64,000 nt of DNA, taken from NCBI RefSeq assembly GCF_014654615.1, contig NZ_BNBB01000026.1, positions 22,612 to 86,611 of the forward strand. The letters run 5' to 3'. Source of the DNA: Streptosporangium violaceochromogenes. GTDB taxonomy: Bacteria; Actinomycetota; Actinomycetes; Streptosporangiales; Streptosporangiaceae. Under the pieces are notes generated by a model. The model searched no databases, had not been told where the DNA came from, and saw only the letters and a program-made list of their open reading frames with translations. Below are positions 10,288 through 21,121 of the stretch, in pieces. Numbering within the stretch: position 1 is the stretch's first letter; each line of letters begins with the position of its first letter. A program made the position numbers and the translations under genes.

Positions 10288-10288
<1 letters not shown>
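9506..10288 (-). CDS. coaX: Type III pantothenate kinase
   Basis: Phosphorylates pantothenate, the first committed step of CoA synthesis. The 260-residue protein has the ASKHA-fold motifs of CoaX: MLLAVDVGNTHTVLGLF (phosphate 1), PKEVGSDRIVNALA and CVIVDFGTATSFD (phosphate 2). The C-terminus is LTLIGLRLIYRRN. Its ATG overlaps the stop of the upstream nadBC frame in a TGATG arrangement, so translation is probably coupled. Together with panC and panD it forms a pantothenate/CoA/NAD gene block. Confidence 0.97.
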
Positions 10289-12903
<2,615 letters not shown>

Positions 12904-13019
12904 TGCCGCCTCCTCTGCGGGGAGTGCTACTAGAGGCTCTTTATTTCGTCACTGTGACGATAACGGGCACGCTCCAACGACTGTTCCGCGGGGTGCCGAT
13001 CACCGGCCTTCCCCGCTCC

Positions 13020-13463
13020 CTACGGGCGGGCGTCCGGCGCCGGGTGATGTTCGTCACCACGCAGGAGACCTCCGGTGGATCCGGCGCCGGGCACGGCGGC
13101 GGGGTCGCCGCCGAGGTCGACGATCCGGTTGTCGCGGTCGACGTGGACGACCCTGGGCCGGAAGGAGCGGGCCTCGGCGTCGTCGAGCTGACCGTAGGCG
13201 ATGATGATCACCAGGTCGCCCGCGTGGACGAGCCTGGCGGCGGCCCCGTTGACGCCGATGATCCCCGAGCCCCTGGGGCCGGCGATCGTGTAGGTCACCA
13301 GCCGGGCGCCGTTGTCGATGTCCACCACGTGGACCTGCTCGCCGGGGAGCAGGCCGGCGGCGTCGAGCAGATCCTCGTCGATGGTCAGCGAGCCGACGTA
13401 GTGAAGATCGGCCTGGGTGACGGTAGCGCGGTGGATCTTGGACGTGAGCATGGTCCGGAGCAT
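13020..13463 (-). CDS. panD: Aspartate 1-decarboxylase
   Basis: Makes beta-alanine from aspartate for pantothenate. The 147-residue pyruvoyl enzyme starts MLRTMLTSKIHRATVTQADL. The self-cleavage site Gly24-Ser25 is intact in HYVGSLTID, where Ser25 becomes the pyruvoyl group. DIDNGARLVTYTI and NGAAARLVHAGDLVIII are conserved core strands. The ATG was chosen because it follows GAAAGGTG; the longer frame upstream is not conserved. It lies between panC and nadBC, the common actinobacterial order. Confidence 0.97.
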   Translation of the reverse strand: MLRTMLTSKIHRATVTQADLHYVGSLTIDEDLLDAAGLLPGEQVHVVDIDNGARLVTYTIAGPRGSGIIGVNGAAARLVHAGDLVIIIAYGQLDDAEARSFRPRVVHVDRDNRIVDLGGDPAAVPGAGSTGGLLRGDEHHPAPDARP

Positions 13464-13591
13464 GCGTCGATCACCTTTCACACGGTCGCGCCGCCCGGTG
13501 GCGTGCACGCCTGGGCGCAATATATCCGAGCCCTCCGTCCGGGCCTTCCCTTAGGGGAGCCCGGGACGATCATCTCGCCCCGGGCCCCGCC

Positions 13592-13646
13592 GGCCTCCTC
13601 GCGAAAGACCGGCCTCCTCGCGAAACAGGGCGGCCTCCTCGCGAAA
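13592..13646. repeat. Three copies of a 15-bp direct repeat
   Basis: GGCCTCCTCGCGAAA occurs at 13592-13606, 13611-13625 and 13632-13646, spaced by 4-6 bases, in the gap between panC and panD. No coding function is apparent. Confidence 0.8.
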
Positions 13647-13758
13647 GCGAGGGAGAAGGATCGGCGGAGACCCGCGGACAGGGGCCGAAGGGCGCCGCGA
13701 AAGCCGGGAGGGACGAGGGGCGTCGGCGACAGAGGTGTCACGAGGTGCCACGAGGAGG

Positions 13759-14604
13759 TCAGAGGCCGACCGTCACATTGTCGATGAGCCGGGTGGAGCC
13801 CACCCTTCCCGCCACGGCCAGGACCGCCTCACCCCGGTGGTCGTCGCCCACCTCGGTGAAGGTCGCCGGGTCCACCAGGACGAGATAGTCGACCGAAAGC
13901 CCCGGCTCCGCCTCCAGCACGTCCCGTGCGGCCCGCCGGATCTCCGCGGGCGTCCGCCGCCCGGCCCCGGCGAGCAGGGCCCGCGACAGGGCCAGCGCCG
14001 CGTGCCGGTCGTGCGGGGAAAGGTAGCGGTTACGGCTGGACAGCGCCAGGCCGTCCGCCTCACGGACCGTGGGCGCCCCCACGACGGTGACCGGAACGTC
14101 GAGGTCGGCCACCATCCGGCGGATCACCGCCAGTTGCTGGGCGTCCTTGCGCCCGAACACCGCCACGTCGGGCCGGATCAGGTTGAACAGCTTGAGCACC
14201 ACCGTCAGCACCCCGTCGAGGTGGCCCGGCCGGAACTCCCCCTCGACGACCGCGCCCATCGGCCCCGCCGAGACGCCGACCTGCCTGCCGGGGGCGTACA
14301 TGTCCTCGGCCGAGGGGGCGAACACCACGCTCACCCCCTCGTCCGCGCAGGTCTCCAGGTCGCCGTCGAACGTGCGGGGGTAGCGGGAGAAGTCCTCGCC
14401 GGGGCCGAACTGCAGAGGATTGACGAAGACGCTCACCGCCACGTGGTCGGCCCGCTCCCGGGCCAGCCTGATGAGCGAACGGTGCCCCTCGTGCAGCGCC
14501 CCCATGGTCGGCACCAGTGCCAGCGTGGCCCCCCCGGGGCCGATGCTCAGGGTTCGCCTCGCCTTGACCAGACCGGCGCGGTCACCGGCCACGATCACGT
14601 CCAT
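13759..14604 (-). CDS. panC: Pantothenate synthetase
   Basis: Joins pantoate and beta-alanine using ATP. The 281-residue length is normal. The ATP-binding signature LVPTMGALHEGHRSLIRLAR is near residue 30. VFVNPLQFGPGEDFSRYPRT, VFGRKDAQQLAVIRRM and LSSRNRYLS (KMSKS-like) are all present. Its first codons overlap the end of the DUF2520 gene by 10 bases, so the two are probably translated together. PanB is not in the window. Confidence 0.97.
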   Translation of the reverse strand: MDVIVAGDRAGLVKARRTLSIGPGGATLALVPTMGALHEGHRSLIRLARERADHVAVSVFVNPLQFGPGEDFSRYPRTFDGDLETCADEGVSVVFAPSAEDMYAPGRQVGVSAGPMGAVVEGEFRPGHLDGVLTVVLKLFNLIRPDVAVFGRKDAQQLAVIRRMVADLDVPVTVVGAPTVREADGLALSSRNRYLSPHDRHAALALSRALLAGAGRRTPAEIRRAARDVLEAEPGLSVDYLVLVDPATFTEVGDDHRGEAVLAVAGRVGSTRLIDNVTVGL

Positions 14605-15485
14605 ATGTTTCCTCCCAGGGCGTCCAGAAGGCGCTCGGCGGCCTCGGGCTTGAGCAGCCCGGCCGCCAGCGCCCGGTCCGCCGTGAGCCTGGCGAGGGCC
14701 ACGTAGGCGTCCGCCGCCTCGGGTGCCGCCAGGATCAGGGCGTCCACGTGTTTGCGGACCGTCCCCGCGTCGCCGCGCACCACCGGGCCGGTCAGCCCGG
14801 CGATGCCCAGCCGCAGGACGTTGTCCAGGGCCGCGCCGAGAAGCGGGCCGAGCATCCGTCCGGGCTGCTCCACGCCGATTCTTCCCAGCAGCTCCGACGA
14901 CTCGGCGACGAGCGTCACCATGTGGTTCGCCGCGCCCGCCAGGGCCGCGTGGTAGAGCGGCCGGTCGGCGTCCTCGATCCAGACCGGCTCCCCCTCCATC
15001 TCGATGACCAGGGCCTCGGCCACCGGGCGCAGGGGGCCGGGCGCGGTGACACCGTAGGAGATGCCGGTGAGGCGGCGCAGGTCGTCGTCTCTGCCGGTGA
15101 AGGTCATCACCGGGTGCAGGGCCAAAGGCAGCGCCCCCTGTCTGATCGCCGGGTTGAGCACGGCCAGACCGTACGCGCCGCTGGTGTGGGCCACCAGCTT
15201 GCCCCGCAGCTCGGCCCCGGTGCCGGCCAGGCCGGCGACCAGGTCGGGGAGCACATCGTCGGGAACCGTCAGGAGGACGAGATCGGCCTTGGCCACCACG
15301 TCCTGCGGGCGCGAGGGCACAAGACCGAGCCGCTCCACCGCCCGCTCCCGGGATGAGTCGGAGACGCCGCTCGCGGCGACGACCCGATGACCCGCCCGCG
15401 CGAGCGCCGCGCCGAGCGCCGAGCCGACCCGGCCTGCTCCAACCACTCCGACGGCCAGCCGTGCCGGGCGATCGACTGCGTCCAT
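14595..15485 (-). CDS. Rossmann-fold / DUF2520 protein
   Basis: A 296-residue dehydrogenase-like protein. The N-terminal Rossmann fold has VGVVGAGRVGSALGAALARA, and the C-terminal helical DUF2520 domain includes ALHPVMTFTGRDDD, ALAGAANHMVTLVAESSELL and a run ending LLDALGGNIWT. Its constant place before panC suggests a role around pantothenate synthesis, such as ketopantoate reduction, but this is not established. The start MDAVDRPARL at 15485 follows GAAGGACG; a longer frame to 15746 looks non-conserved. Transcribed divergently from the methyltransferase at 15736. Confidence 0.9.
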   Translation of the reverse strand: MDAVDRPARLAVGVVGAGRVGSALGAALARAGHRVVAASGVSDSSRERAVERLGLVPSRPQDVVAKADLVLLTVPDDVLPDLVAGLAGTGAELRGKLVAHTSGAYGLAVLNPAIRQGALPLALHPVMTFTGRDDDLRRLTGISYGVTAPGPLRPVAEALVIEMEGEPVWIEDADRPLYHAALAGAANHMVTLVAESSELLGRIGVEQPGRMLGPLLGAALDNVLRLGIAGLTGPVVRGDAGTVRKHVDALILAAPEAADAYVALARLTADRALAAGLLKPEAAERLLDALGGNIWT

Positions 15486-15735
15486 GACGTCACGTCCTTC
15501 GACCACATGGGGGCTCCGTGCCCAGTTGACCAGCGTAATGGGCGTCACCCTCTCGACCGTCTCAAGGAAGGTGTCCGAAAACGGCGGCCCATACCCCGGT
15601 ACCCGATCATCGGCCCGATGCAACGTTCCACGGGCGGACCTCGGATCACCGCCGGGCGCGGCGCCGCCGGCCGGGAGGGCGCCGGGTGCCCGCTCCACCG
15701 CCGGAGAGGCCGGGTTCACCGGTAACGTCTGTGAT

Positions 15736-16701
15736 GTGTGGCTCACCTGGCGTGCCGCGATGGAGCGGGCCCTCTACGGCGAGAACGGCTTCTACCTCCG
15801 CGAGCGCCCCTCCGGCCACTTCCGGACCTCGGTCGGCGCCTCCGCCGTCTTCGCGGAGGCGGTGCTGCGCGAGCTGGTCGCGGTGGCGGCCGGACTGGGC
15901 GACCGGCCGCGGGTCGACCTGGTCGACGTCGGCGCGGGCGAGGGCGCCCTGGCCGCCGGGGTGCTCGCCGCCGCCCCGCCGGGCCTTCGCTCCCGGCTGC
16001 GGGTGACCGGGGTGGACCTCGCCCCCCGGCCCGCCGGACTGCCCGGCGAGATCGCGTGGGCCGCCACCGTGCCGGACGGGATCTGCGGGCTCGTGATCGC
16101 CAACGAGTGGCTGGACAACGTTCCCCTGGACGTCGCCGAGCAGACGGCCGACGGCCCCCGCCTGATCATGGTCGACCCGGCCGACGGCAGGGAGACCTTC
16201 GGCGACCGTCCCTCCCCGGCCGACCTGGCCTGGCTGGACCGCTGGTGGCCGATGCGCGTCGCCGGCGAGCGCGCCGAGATCGGCAGGGCGCGCGACGAGG
16301 CGTGGGCCTCGGTGATCGCGCGGCTGGCCCGCGGCCGGGCCGTCGCGATCGACTACGCCCACCGGAGGGGCGACCGCCCGCCGTACGGCACCCTCACCGG
16401 CTACCGGCACGGAGCGGTCGTCGCCCCCGTCCCCGACGGATCCCGCGACATCACCGCCCACGTCGCCCTCGACGCCTGCGCCGCCGCCGGCCGGCGCGCC
16501 GGAGCCGCGACGACGCTCCTGACCACCCAGCGACAGGCCCTGCGCACCCTCGGCGTCACCGGTGCCCGCCCGCCCGCGGACCGGGCCCGCCATGACCCCC
16601 GCGGCTATCTCCAGGCCCTCGTCCACGCCTCCCAGGAGGCCGAGCTCCTCAGCCCCGACGGCCTGGGCGGTTTCGGCTGGCTCGCCCAGACCCGCCCCTG
16701 A
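15736..16701 (+). CDS. SAM-dependent methyltransferase, MidA/DUF185 family
   Basis: A 321-residue protein. The family start is recognised in WLTWRAAMERALYGENGFYL and SGHFRTSVGASAVFAEAVLR. The SAM loop is LVDVGAGEGALAAGV, and GLVIANEWLDNVPLDVAE is the MidA-type N-E-x-x-D segment. The mitochondrial homologue NDUFAF7 methylates an arginine of the 49-kDa subunit of complex I; the bacterial substrate is unknown. The GTG at 15736 was chosen because conserved residues start there; a frame extending upstream to 15484 is antisense to the DUF2520 promoter. Confidence 0.88.
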   Translation: MWLTWRAAMERALYGENGFYLRERPSGHFRTSVGASAVFAEAVLRELVAVAAGLGDRPRVDLVDVGAGEGALAAGVLAAAPPGLRSRLRVTGVDLAPRPAGLPGEIAWAATVPDGICGLVIANEWLDNVPLDVAEQTADGPRLIMVDPADGRETFGDRPSPADLAWLDRWWPMRVAGERAEIGRARDEAWASVIARLARGRAVAIDYAHRRGDRPPYGTLTGYRHGAVVAPVPDGSRDITAHVALDACAAAGRRAGAATTLLTTQRQALRTLGVTGARPPADRARHDPRGYLQALVHASQEAELLSPDGLGGFGWLAQTRP

Positions 16702-16863
16702 CCCGCCCGCGCCGTGGAACCGGTGCGTGGAAGGGGCCGGGCGCCCTTTTCCGAGGGTCTTCGAGGGTTTTGGAGGGGACGGGCCGCCGGTCTCGGCGGA
16801 GGGCACGTCCGGCACGTCACCGCCACAGAACAATCTCCATCACGCAAGGACAAATGGAACGTT

Positions 16864-18216
16864 TCAGGCAGTCAGCGTGCGGAGCTCCTCGGCGGCGGGG
16901 AGGGAGCGGGCCTGTTCGGGGGTGGTGCGCATCACCTGCCGGGCCCACCAGGTGATGGACGTGGTGCGGTGCTCGCGGGGCAGCCTCGTGTAGGCGTCGA
17001 CCGCGTCGGTGAGCCCCTGCGGGGCCTCGCTCGCGCTGATCAGGCACATGCTCTTCCTCATCACCCCCGTCGCCACCGAGCGGAGGTCGGCTCCGGACCC
17101 GTCGGCCTCCATCTGACGGACCACCTCCTCGTGCGCGGTGGGCGCCCCCAGGAGTACGGCCAGCGTGGCGCGCGAGTTCGCGTGGCGCTGGGCGGGCCAC
17201 CCCCAGATAGCGCTGTGCTCCCCCGTCACCTCGGCGGGCAGCGCCGCGCCGATGTCGTCGTAGCGCCCGAGCACCTCCTCCGGGGTGGGGGCGGCCCCCG
17301 CGGGCGACACCGCCATGACGATGGATCTGCCGAACCACGCCTCGGCCAGCCCCACGCTCGGACGGCCCCCGGCCAGGTGCTCGGCCTCGGCGGCCAGCCG
17401 CAGCACACTCGTCACGGCCGGCCGGGGTGCCCCGGTCTCGACGAGAGCGTTCCTTCCCCGCACCCACACCCGCAGGTCGAGATCGCCGGAGGCGTCGGCG
17501 GCGACGCGGGCCGTACGCCACCAGCGGCGGGCCTCCCAGAACTCGCCGGTCTCGGCCAGGGCCATCGCCATGATCGCGGCGAGCTGGGCGCCGACGCGCT
17601 GCAGGCCGCCGCGTTCGATGTCGGGCCGGGCCTCCAGGGCGTGGCGCACGTCGGCCACGTCGACGGCCAGCTTGCCGATCAGCGCGGTCGGGGGGTCCAC
17701 CCGGATGTCGTAGGCGTGCTGGTAGGCGATCTGCTCCCAGTCCTCAAGAGCGTGTTCCCCGGCCGAGTCGACGGCCCGGTCGAAGGTCGTGCGCAGCGTT
17801 TCCAGGGCGTCCAGCGGAAGGGTGGCTCCGGTGCCGAGCGTGGCGAGGAGCTGCATGATCGTACGGCGCTCCATATCGTTGTCTCCGCCATTCTTGGGCA
17901 ACGCGGCGGTTGCGAGATTACCCTCGAACTTCCGCTTCATGTCGGCGCTTTTTCCAGTGTCACCCTTTCGCAGGAAACCGTACAGTGCGATAAGAACACC
18001 CTCGGCTCCGTATGCCCCATCAAGCCGGTCGACCGCGTCGCGGGACGGCAGGCGCTCCCCGCGCTCCCACCGGCCGATCACCGCACCGGCCGTCCGAATG
18101 CGCTCACCAGCCGTTTCGAGGGACATTCCCCTCAAAAGACGCCAGTGGCGAAGGTTCGCACCGAACAAGTGACTAAGTGACGCGGAAGGATCAACCTCGC
18201 CGGGGGGACGAGCCAT
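16864..18216 (-). CDS. XRE-family transcriptional regulator with large C-terminal domain
   Basis: A 450-residue regulator. A Cro/C1-type helix-turn-helix lies at about residues 17-80 (GANLRHWRLLRGMSLETAGE, then AVIGRWERGERLPSRDAVDR). The remaining roughly 330 residues are helical, TPR-like, as in many Streptosporangiales XRE regulators of unknown signal. The promoter region contains an inverted repeat TTCACACCA/TGGTGTGAA (18249-18282) that fits autoregulation. It is divergent from the solute-binding protein and methyltransferase genes, so it may control them (inference). The stop codon ends a sequence reading ELRTLTA. Confidence 0.85.
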   Translation of the reverse strand: MARPPGEVDPSASLSHLFGANLRHWRLLRGMSLETAGERIRTAGAVIGRWERGERLPSRDAVDRLDGAYGAEGVLIALYGFLRKGDTGKSADMKRKFEGNLATAALPKNGGDNDMERRTIMQLLATLGTGATLPLDALETLRTTFDRAVDSAGEHALEDWEQIAYQHAYDIRVDPPTALIGKLAVDVADVRHALEARPDIERGGLQRVGAQLAAIMAMALAETGEFWEARRWWRTARVAADASGDLDLRVWVRGRNALVETGAPRPAVTSVLRLAAEAEHLAGGRPSVGLAEAWFGRSIVMAVSPAGAAPTPEEVLGRYDDIGAALPAEVTGEHSAIWGWPAQRHANSRATLAVLLGAPTAHEEVVRQMEADGSGADLRSVATGVMRKSMCLISASEAPQGLTDAVDAYTRLPREHRTTSITWWARQVMRTTPEQARSLPAAEELRTLTA

Positions 18217-18248
18217 AAGAACCCTCCCAACTTCGACGTTCTGATTGG

Positions 18249-18282
18249 TTCACACCATTCAAACCAAATGACTTGGTGTGAA
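18249..18282. promoter_or_regulatory. Inverted repeat, candidate operator of the XRE regulator
   Basis: TTCACACCA (18249-18257) and TGGTGTGAA (18274-18282) are perfect 9-bp arms 16 bases apart, 32 bases upstream of the XRE start. A second overlapping pair, ATTGGTT and AACCAAAT, lies inside the same stretch. The local base composition is much lower in GC than the surroundings. The rest of the 460-bp gap up to 18743 is GC-rich and has no supported gene. Confidence 0.5.
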
Positions 18283-18742
18283 TAGCGTGCTGTACGCTCC
18301 CCCGAGTTGCACCGATTATGACACGGGTGGGTTTATCCGTCTGTGGCGAGCACATGGCGCCACCTTTCAGCCGGAGAGAGGTCTGTCGTGTCAGTCAACG
18401 CCCGCGGCGCAGGCCCCGCCCGACCGGTTCCCCGACGGCCCCACAGCCACCCCGGCGCCCCCACCCCGGCCGGCTTCGACGCCGCGCCGCGCCGCCCCCG
18501 GGTGAGTTCCCCCTGGGCCTGCGGCCGTACCCCGAGAGCGGCCGGCGCCCCGGAGGCCGGCACGGACGACTCCGGACATCCCCGGAGGTCGGCGGACGAT
18601 CCGGCCACGGACGTGGCACGTTCCCGATGGAGCGAGCCGCGGGGCCCGGCCCCCACGTCCCGCCGCACCTGACACCACCCCCCGTCTCACGTCCGCGCTC
18701 CCGGCCGGTGCGTGCCGAATCCCAACCCCTCGGAGCCGCCTC

Positions 18743-19756
18743 ATGCGTCCTCGCATTCGGTTACTCACAGCGTTCCTTCTGTTATCGACCGTGATAAGCA
18801 CGGCGTGCGGGGGAGGTCAGACCCCCTCCTCCGGCAAGGGGCTGGAGAAACCCGACCTCGTCATCGGTACCATGCCCATCCCCGACGCCGCGGCCTTCCA
18901 CATCGCCAAGACCCGCGGGTTCTTCACCCGCGAGGGGTTCCGCTCGATACGGCTGGAGACCATCCGGGGCACCGGCCCCGCCATCCCCCAGCTCGAAAAC
19001 GGCCAGCTCGACATCGCCCTGCTGAACTATGTGAGCGCGTTCACCGCCCAGAGCAAGGGCGCCGTGGATCTGCGGATCATCGCCGACGCCTACCAGGCCG
19101 ACGCCGACACCTTCCTGCTGATGACCCCCGCCGACTCCTCGGCGGAGAGCCTCGCGGACCTGAAGGGCAAGACCGTCGCGGTGGCCACCCTCCACAGCAT
19201 CGGCACCCTGATGCTGGAGATCGCGCTGCGCATCGACGGCCTCACCGTCAAAGACGTGCACCTGGTCGAGATGCCCCTGCCGAACATGCCCGGCGCCCTG
19301 ACCGCTGGAACGGTACAGGCGGCGTGGATGGCGGAGCCGTTCATCACCGCCGCCAAGGCCCGCGACGGCGCCAAAACCCTCGCCGACATGGCCAGCGGCC
19401 CGACCGCGGACTTCCCCATCGCCGGATGGGGCATCACCTCGGAGTTCGCGCAGAAGAACCCGCGGACCGTCGCGGCGTTCCAGCGCGCGATAACCGCCGG
19501 CCAGGAGATCGCGGCCGCCGACCGCAAGGCGGTCGTGGACATCGTCCCCTCCTACACGCAGATCCCGGCGAACATCGCGAAGGTCATCACCCTCGGGCAG
19601 TTCCCCCTCACCCTCAGCGCGACCAGGTTGCAGCGGGTCGCCGACCAGATGATCGAATTCGACTATCTCGACCAGCCGCTGAAGGTCGCGCCGCTCCTGC
19701 TCCCCCCCGCCGTGGCCACCCCCGCGGCGCCGACCCCGACGAACGGAGCATCGTGA
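18743..19756 (+). CDS. Solute-binding lipoprotein of an ABC transporter (SsuA/THI5/NMT1 type)
   Basis: A 337-residue exported lipoprotein. The signal peptide ends in the lipobox VISTAC, with Cys22 as the anchor. PDLVIGTMPIPDAAAFHIAK and GFFTREGF match the start of NMT1/SsuA-type binding proteins for sulfonates, thiamine precursors and similar small molecules. LENGQLDIALLNYV and DLKGKTVAVATLHSIGTLML continue the fold. No permease or ATPase gene is nearby, so this is an orphan. The stop overlaps the next gene's GTG (GTGA), so it is coupled to a methyltransferase. Confidence 0.88.
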   Translation: MRPRIRLLTAFLLLSTVISTACGGGQTPSSGKGLEKPDLVIGTMPIPDAAAFHIAKTRGFFTREGFRSIRLETIRGTGPAIPQLENGQLDIALLNYVSAFTAQSKGAVDLRIIADAYQADADTFLLMTPADSSAESLADLKGKTVAVATLHSIGTLMLEIALRIDGLTVKDVHLVEMPLPNMPGALTAGTVQAAWMAEPFITAAKARDGAKTLADMASGPTADFPIAGWGITSEFAQKNPRTVAAFQRAITAGQEIAAADRKAVVDIVPSYTQIPANIAKVITLGQFPLTLSATRLQRVADQMIEFDYLDQPLKVAPLLLPPAVATPAAPTPTNGAS

Positions 19757-20838
19757 TCAACGCGTCGTCACCGTCCCCGCGGCACGCGCCCGAGGCGCAA
19801 CCCCTCCCCCCGCCGGTGAGCGAACGGCCCGGCGGCCACGTCCAGCAGATCGTCAACGGCGTGGTCTCCTTCGGCATCCTGCTCTGCCTGGCCGAGCTCG
19901 GCGTCGCCGACCACCTGGCCGACAGGCCGCGCAACGTGACGGACCTGGCCGAGCTGTGCGAGGCCGACCCGGAGCATCTCCACCGGATCCTGCGCGCCGC
20001 GACATCACTCGGGCTGCTGCGCGCCACCGGGCAGCCCGGCACCTACGCGCTCACCCGGGAGGGGCGGACGCTCCGGCAGGACCTGCCGGACTCCATGCGG
20101 CCGGCGGTGCTGATGGCCGCCGACCCGCTCTGGCTGGAGTCGATCCGTCTCCTGCCGGAGACCGTCCGCGCGGGACGGCCCGCCCTGCCGCGGCCCACGT
20201 ACGACTATCTGGCGGACAACCCCGCCGCCGGTGATCTGTTCCACCGGTTCATGCGGACCCGTGCCATCCCCGTCGCGGAGGCGATCGCCAAGCTGGACTT
20301 CCGGGGGGTGCGCACCGTGGTGGACGTCGGCGGCGGTGGTGGCACCGTCCTGGGGAAGGTCCTGCGCACCCACACGCACTGCACGGGCGTCCTGCTGGAG
20401 CGCCCGGACGTCGCGGGGATCGCCGCCCAGCACCTCGCCGCGCTCGGCCTGCGCGACCGGTGCACGACCGTCGAGGGCGACTTCTTCCACTCCGTCCCCG
20501 AGGGCGCGGACGTGTACCTGCTGACCAGCATCGTGCACAACTGGTCCGACGACGACGCCGGGCTGATCCTGCGCAATGTCCGAAAGGCCATGGAGTCCGC
20601 CGACAGGCCGGCCCAGGTGTGGTGCGTCGACCTGCTGCGTCCCGCCTTCCCCGCGCGATTCGGGCCGCCCCCGATGGCCACGATCCTCGACGTGCGCATG
20701 CTCGGCCTCTTCGGCGGCGGCCAGGAACGCAGCCAGGCCGAGTACGAGAGCCTCATGGCCCGCAACGGCCTGAAGGTCACCCGGGTCGAGCCGTTCCCCA
20801 ACGACATGCACCTGATGGTGGCCACCCTGCCGGAGTGA
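19753..20838 (+). CDS. SAM-dependent O-methyltransferase, plant-type/AcnR-like dimerising family
   Basis: A 361-residue enzyme of the secondary-metabolite O-methyltransferase family. The N-terminal dimerisation winged helix includes FGILLCLAELGVADHLADRP and LHRILRAATSLGLL. The SAM site is TVVDVGGGGGTVLGKVLR. The catalytic His is in LLTSIVHNWSDDDAGLILRN. The substrate is unknown; polyketide or aromatic hydroxyls are typical for the family. GTG at 19753 follows GGAG and overlaps the binding-protein stop by four bases. A strong hairpin at 20986-21021 ends the unit. Confidence 0.9.
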   Translation: MINASSPSPRHAPEAQPLPPPVSERPGGHVQQIVNGVVSFGILLCLAELGVADHLADRPRNVTDLAELCEADPEHLHRILRAATSLGLLRATGQPGTYALTREGRTLRQDLPDSMRPAVLMAADPLWLESIRLLPETVRAGRPALPRPTYDYLADNPAAGDLFHRFMRTRAIPVAEAIAKLDFRGVRTVVDVGGGGGTVLGKVLRTHTHCTGVLLERPDVAGIAAQHLAALGLRDRCTTVEGDFFHSVPEGADVYLLTSIVHNWSDDDAGLILRNVRKAMESADRPAQVWCVDLLRPAFPARFGPPPMATILDVRMLGLFGGGQERSQAEYESLMARNGLKVTRVEPFPNDMHLMVATLPE

Positions 20839-20985
20839 CGCCCGCGCCCCGGGCCGAGCCCGCGTTCTCCGTGAGCCGGGTGGCCGCAGAACCCCCGGAA
20901 GGACCCGGAAGAACACGGCGGGACGGCACGGAGACGAGGTGTCCGGCCCACGCCGGCCGGCGTGGGCGCCCCGGCGTCAGAGAAG

Positions 20986-21021
20986 TGGCCGGCCGTCCCG
21001 CGTCCGCGGGACGGCCGGCCA
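20986..21021 (+). terminator. Strong hairpin terminator after the methyltransferase
   Basis: A perfect 17-bp stem starting TGGCCGGCCGTCCCGCG with a 2-base loop. There is no U-run after it, as is usual for actinobacterial terminators. Confidence 0.7.
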
Positions 21022-21121
21022 TAACGCTTGTCTGTGAACCGCCCGTCTGATTCGCCGGTTTCACGCCGCCCGTGCGACGCTCTGGGCAACACGATTCACG
21101 AGGATCAGGCGGGGATTTCAG

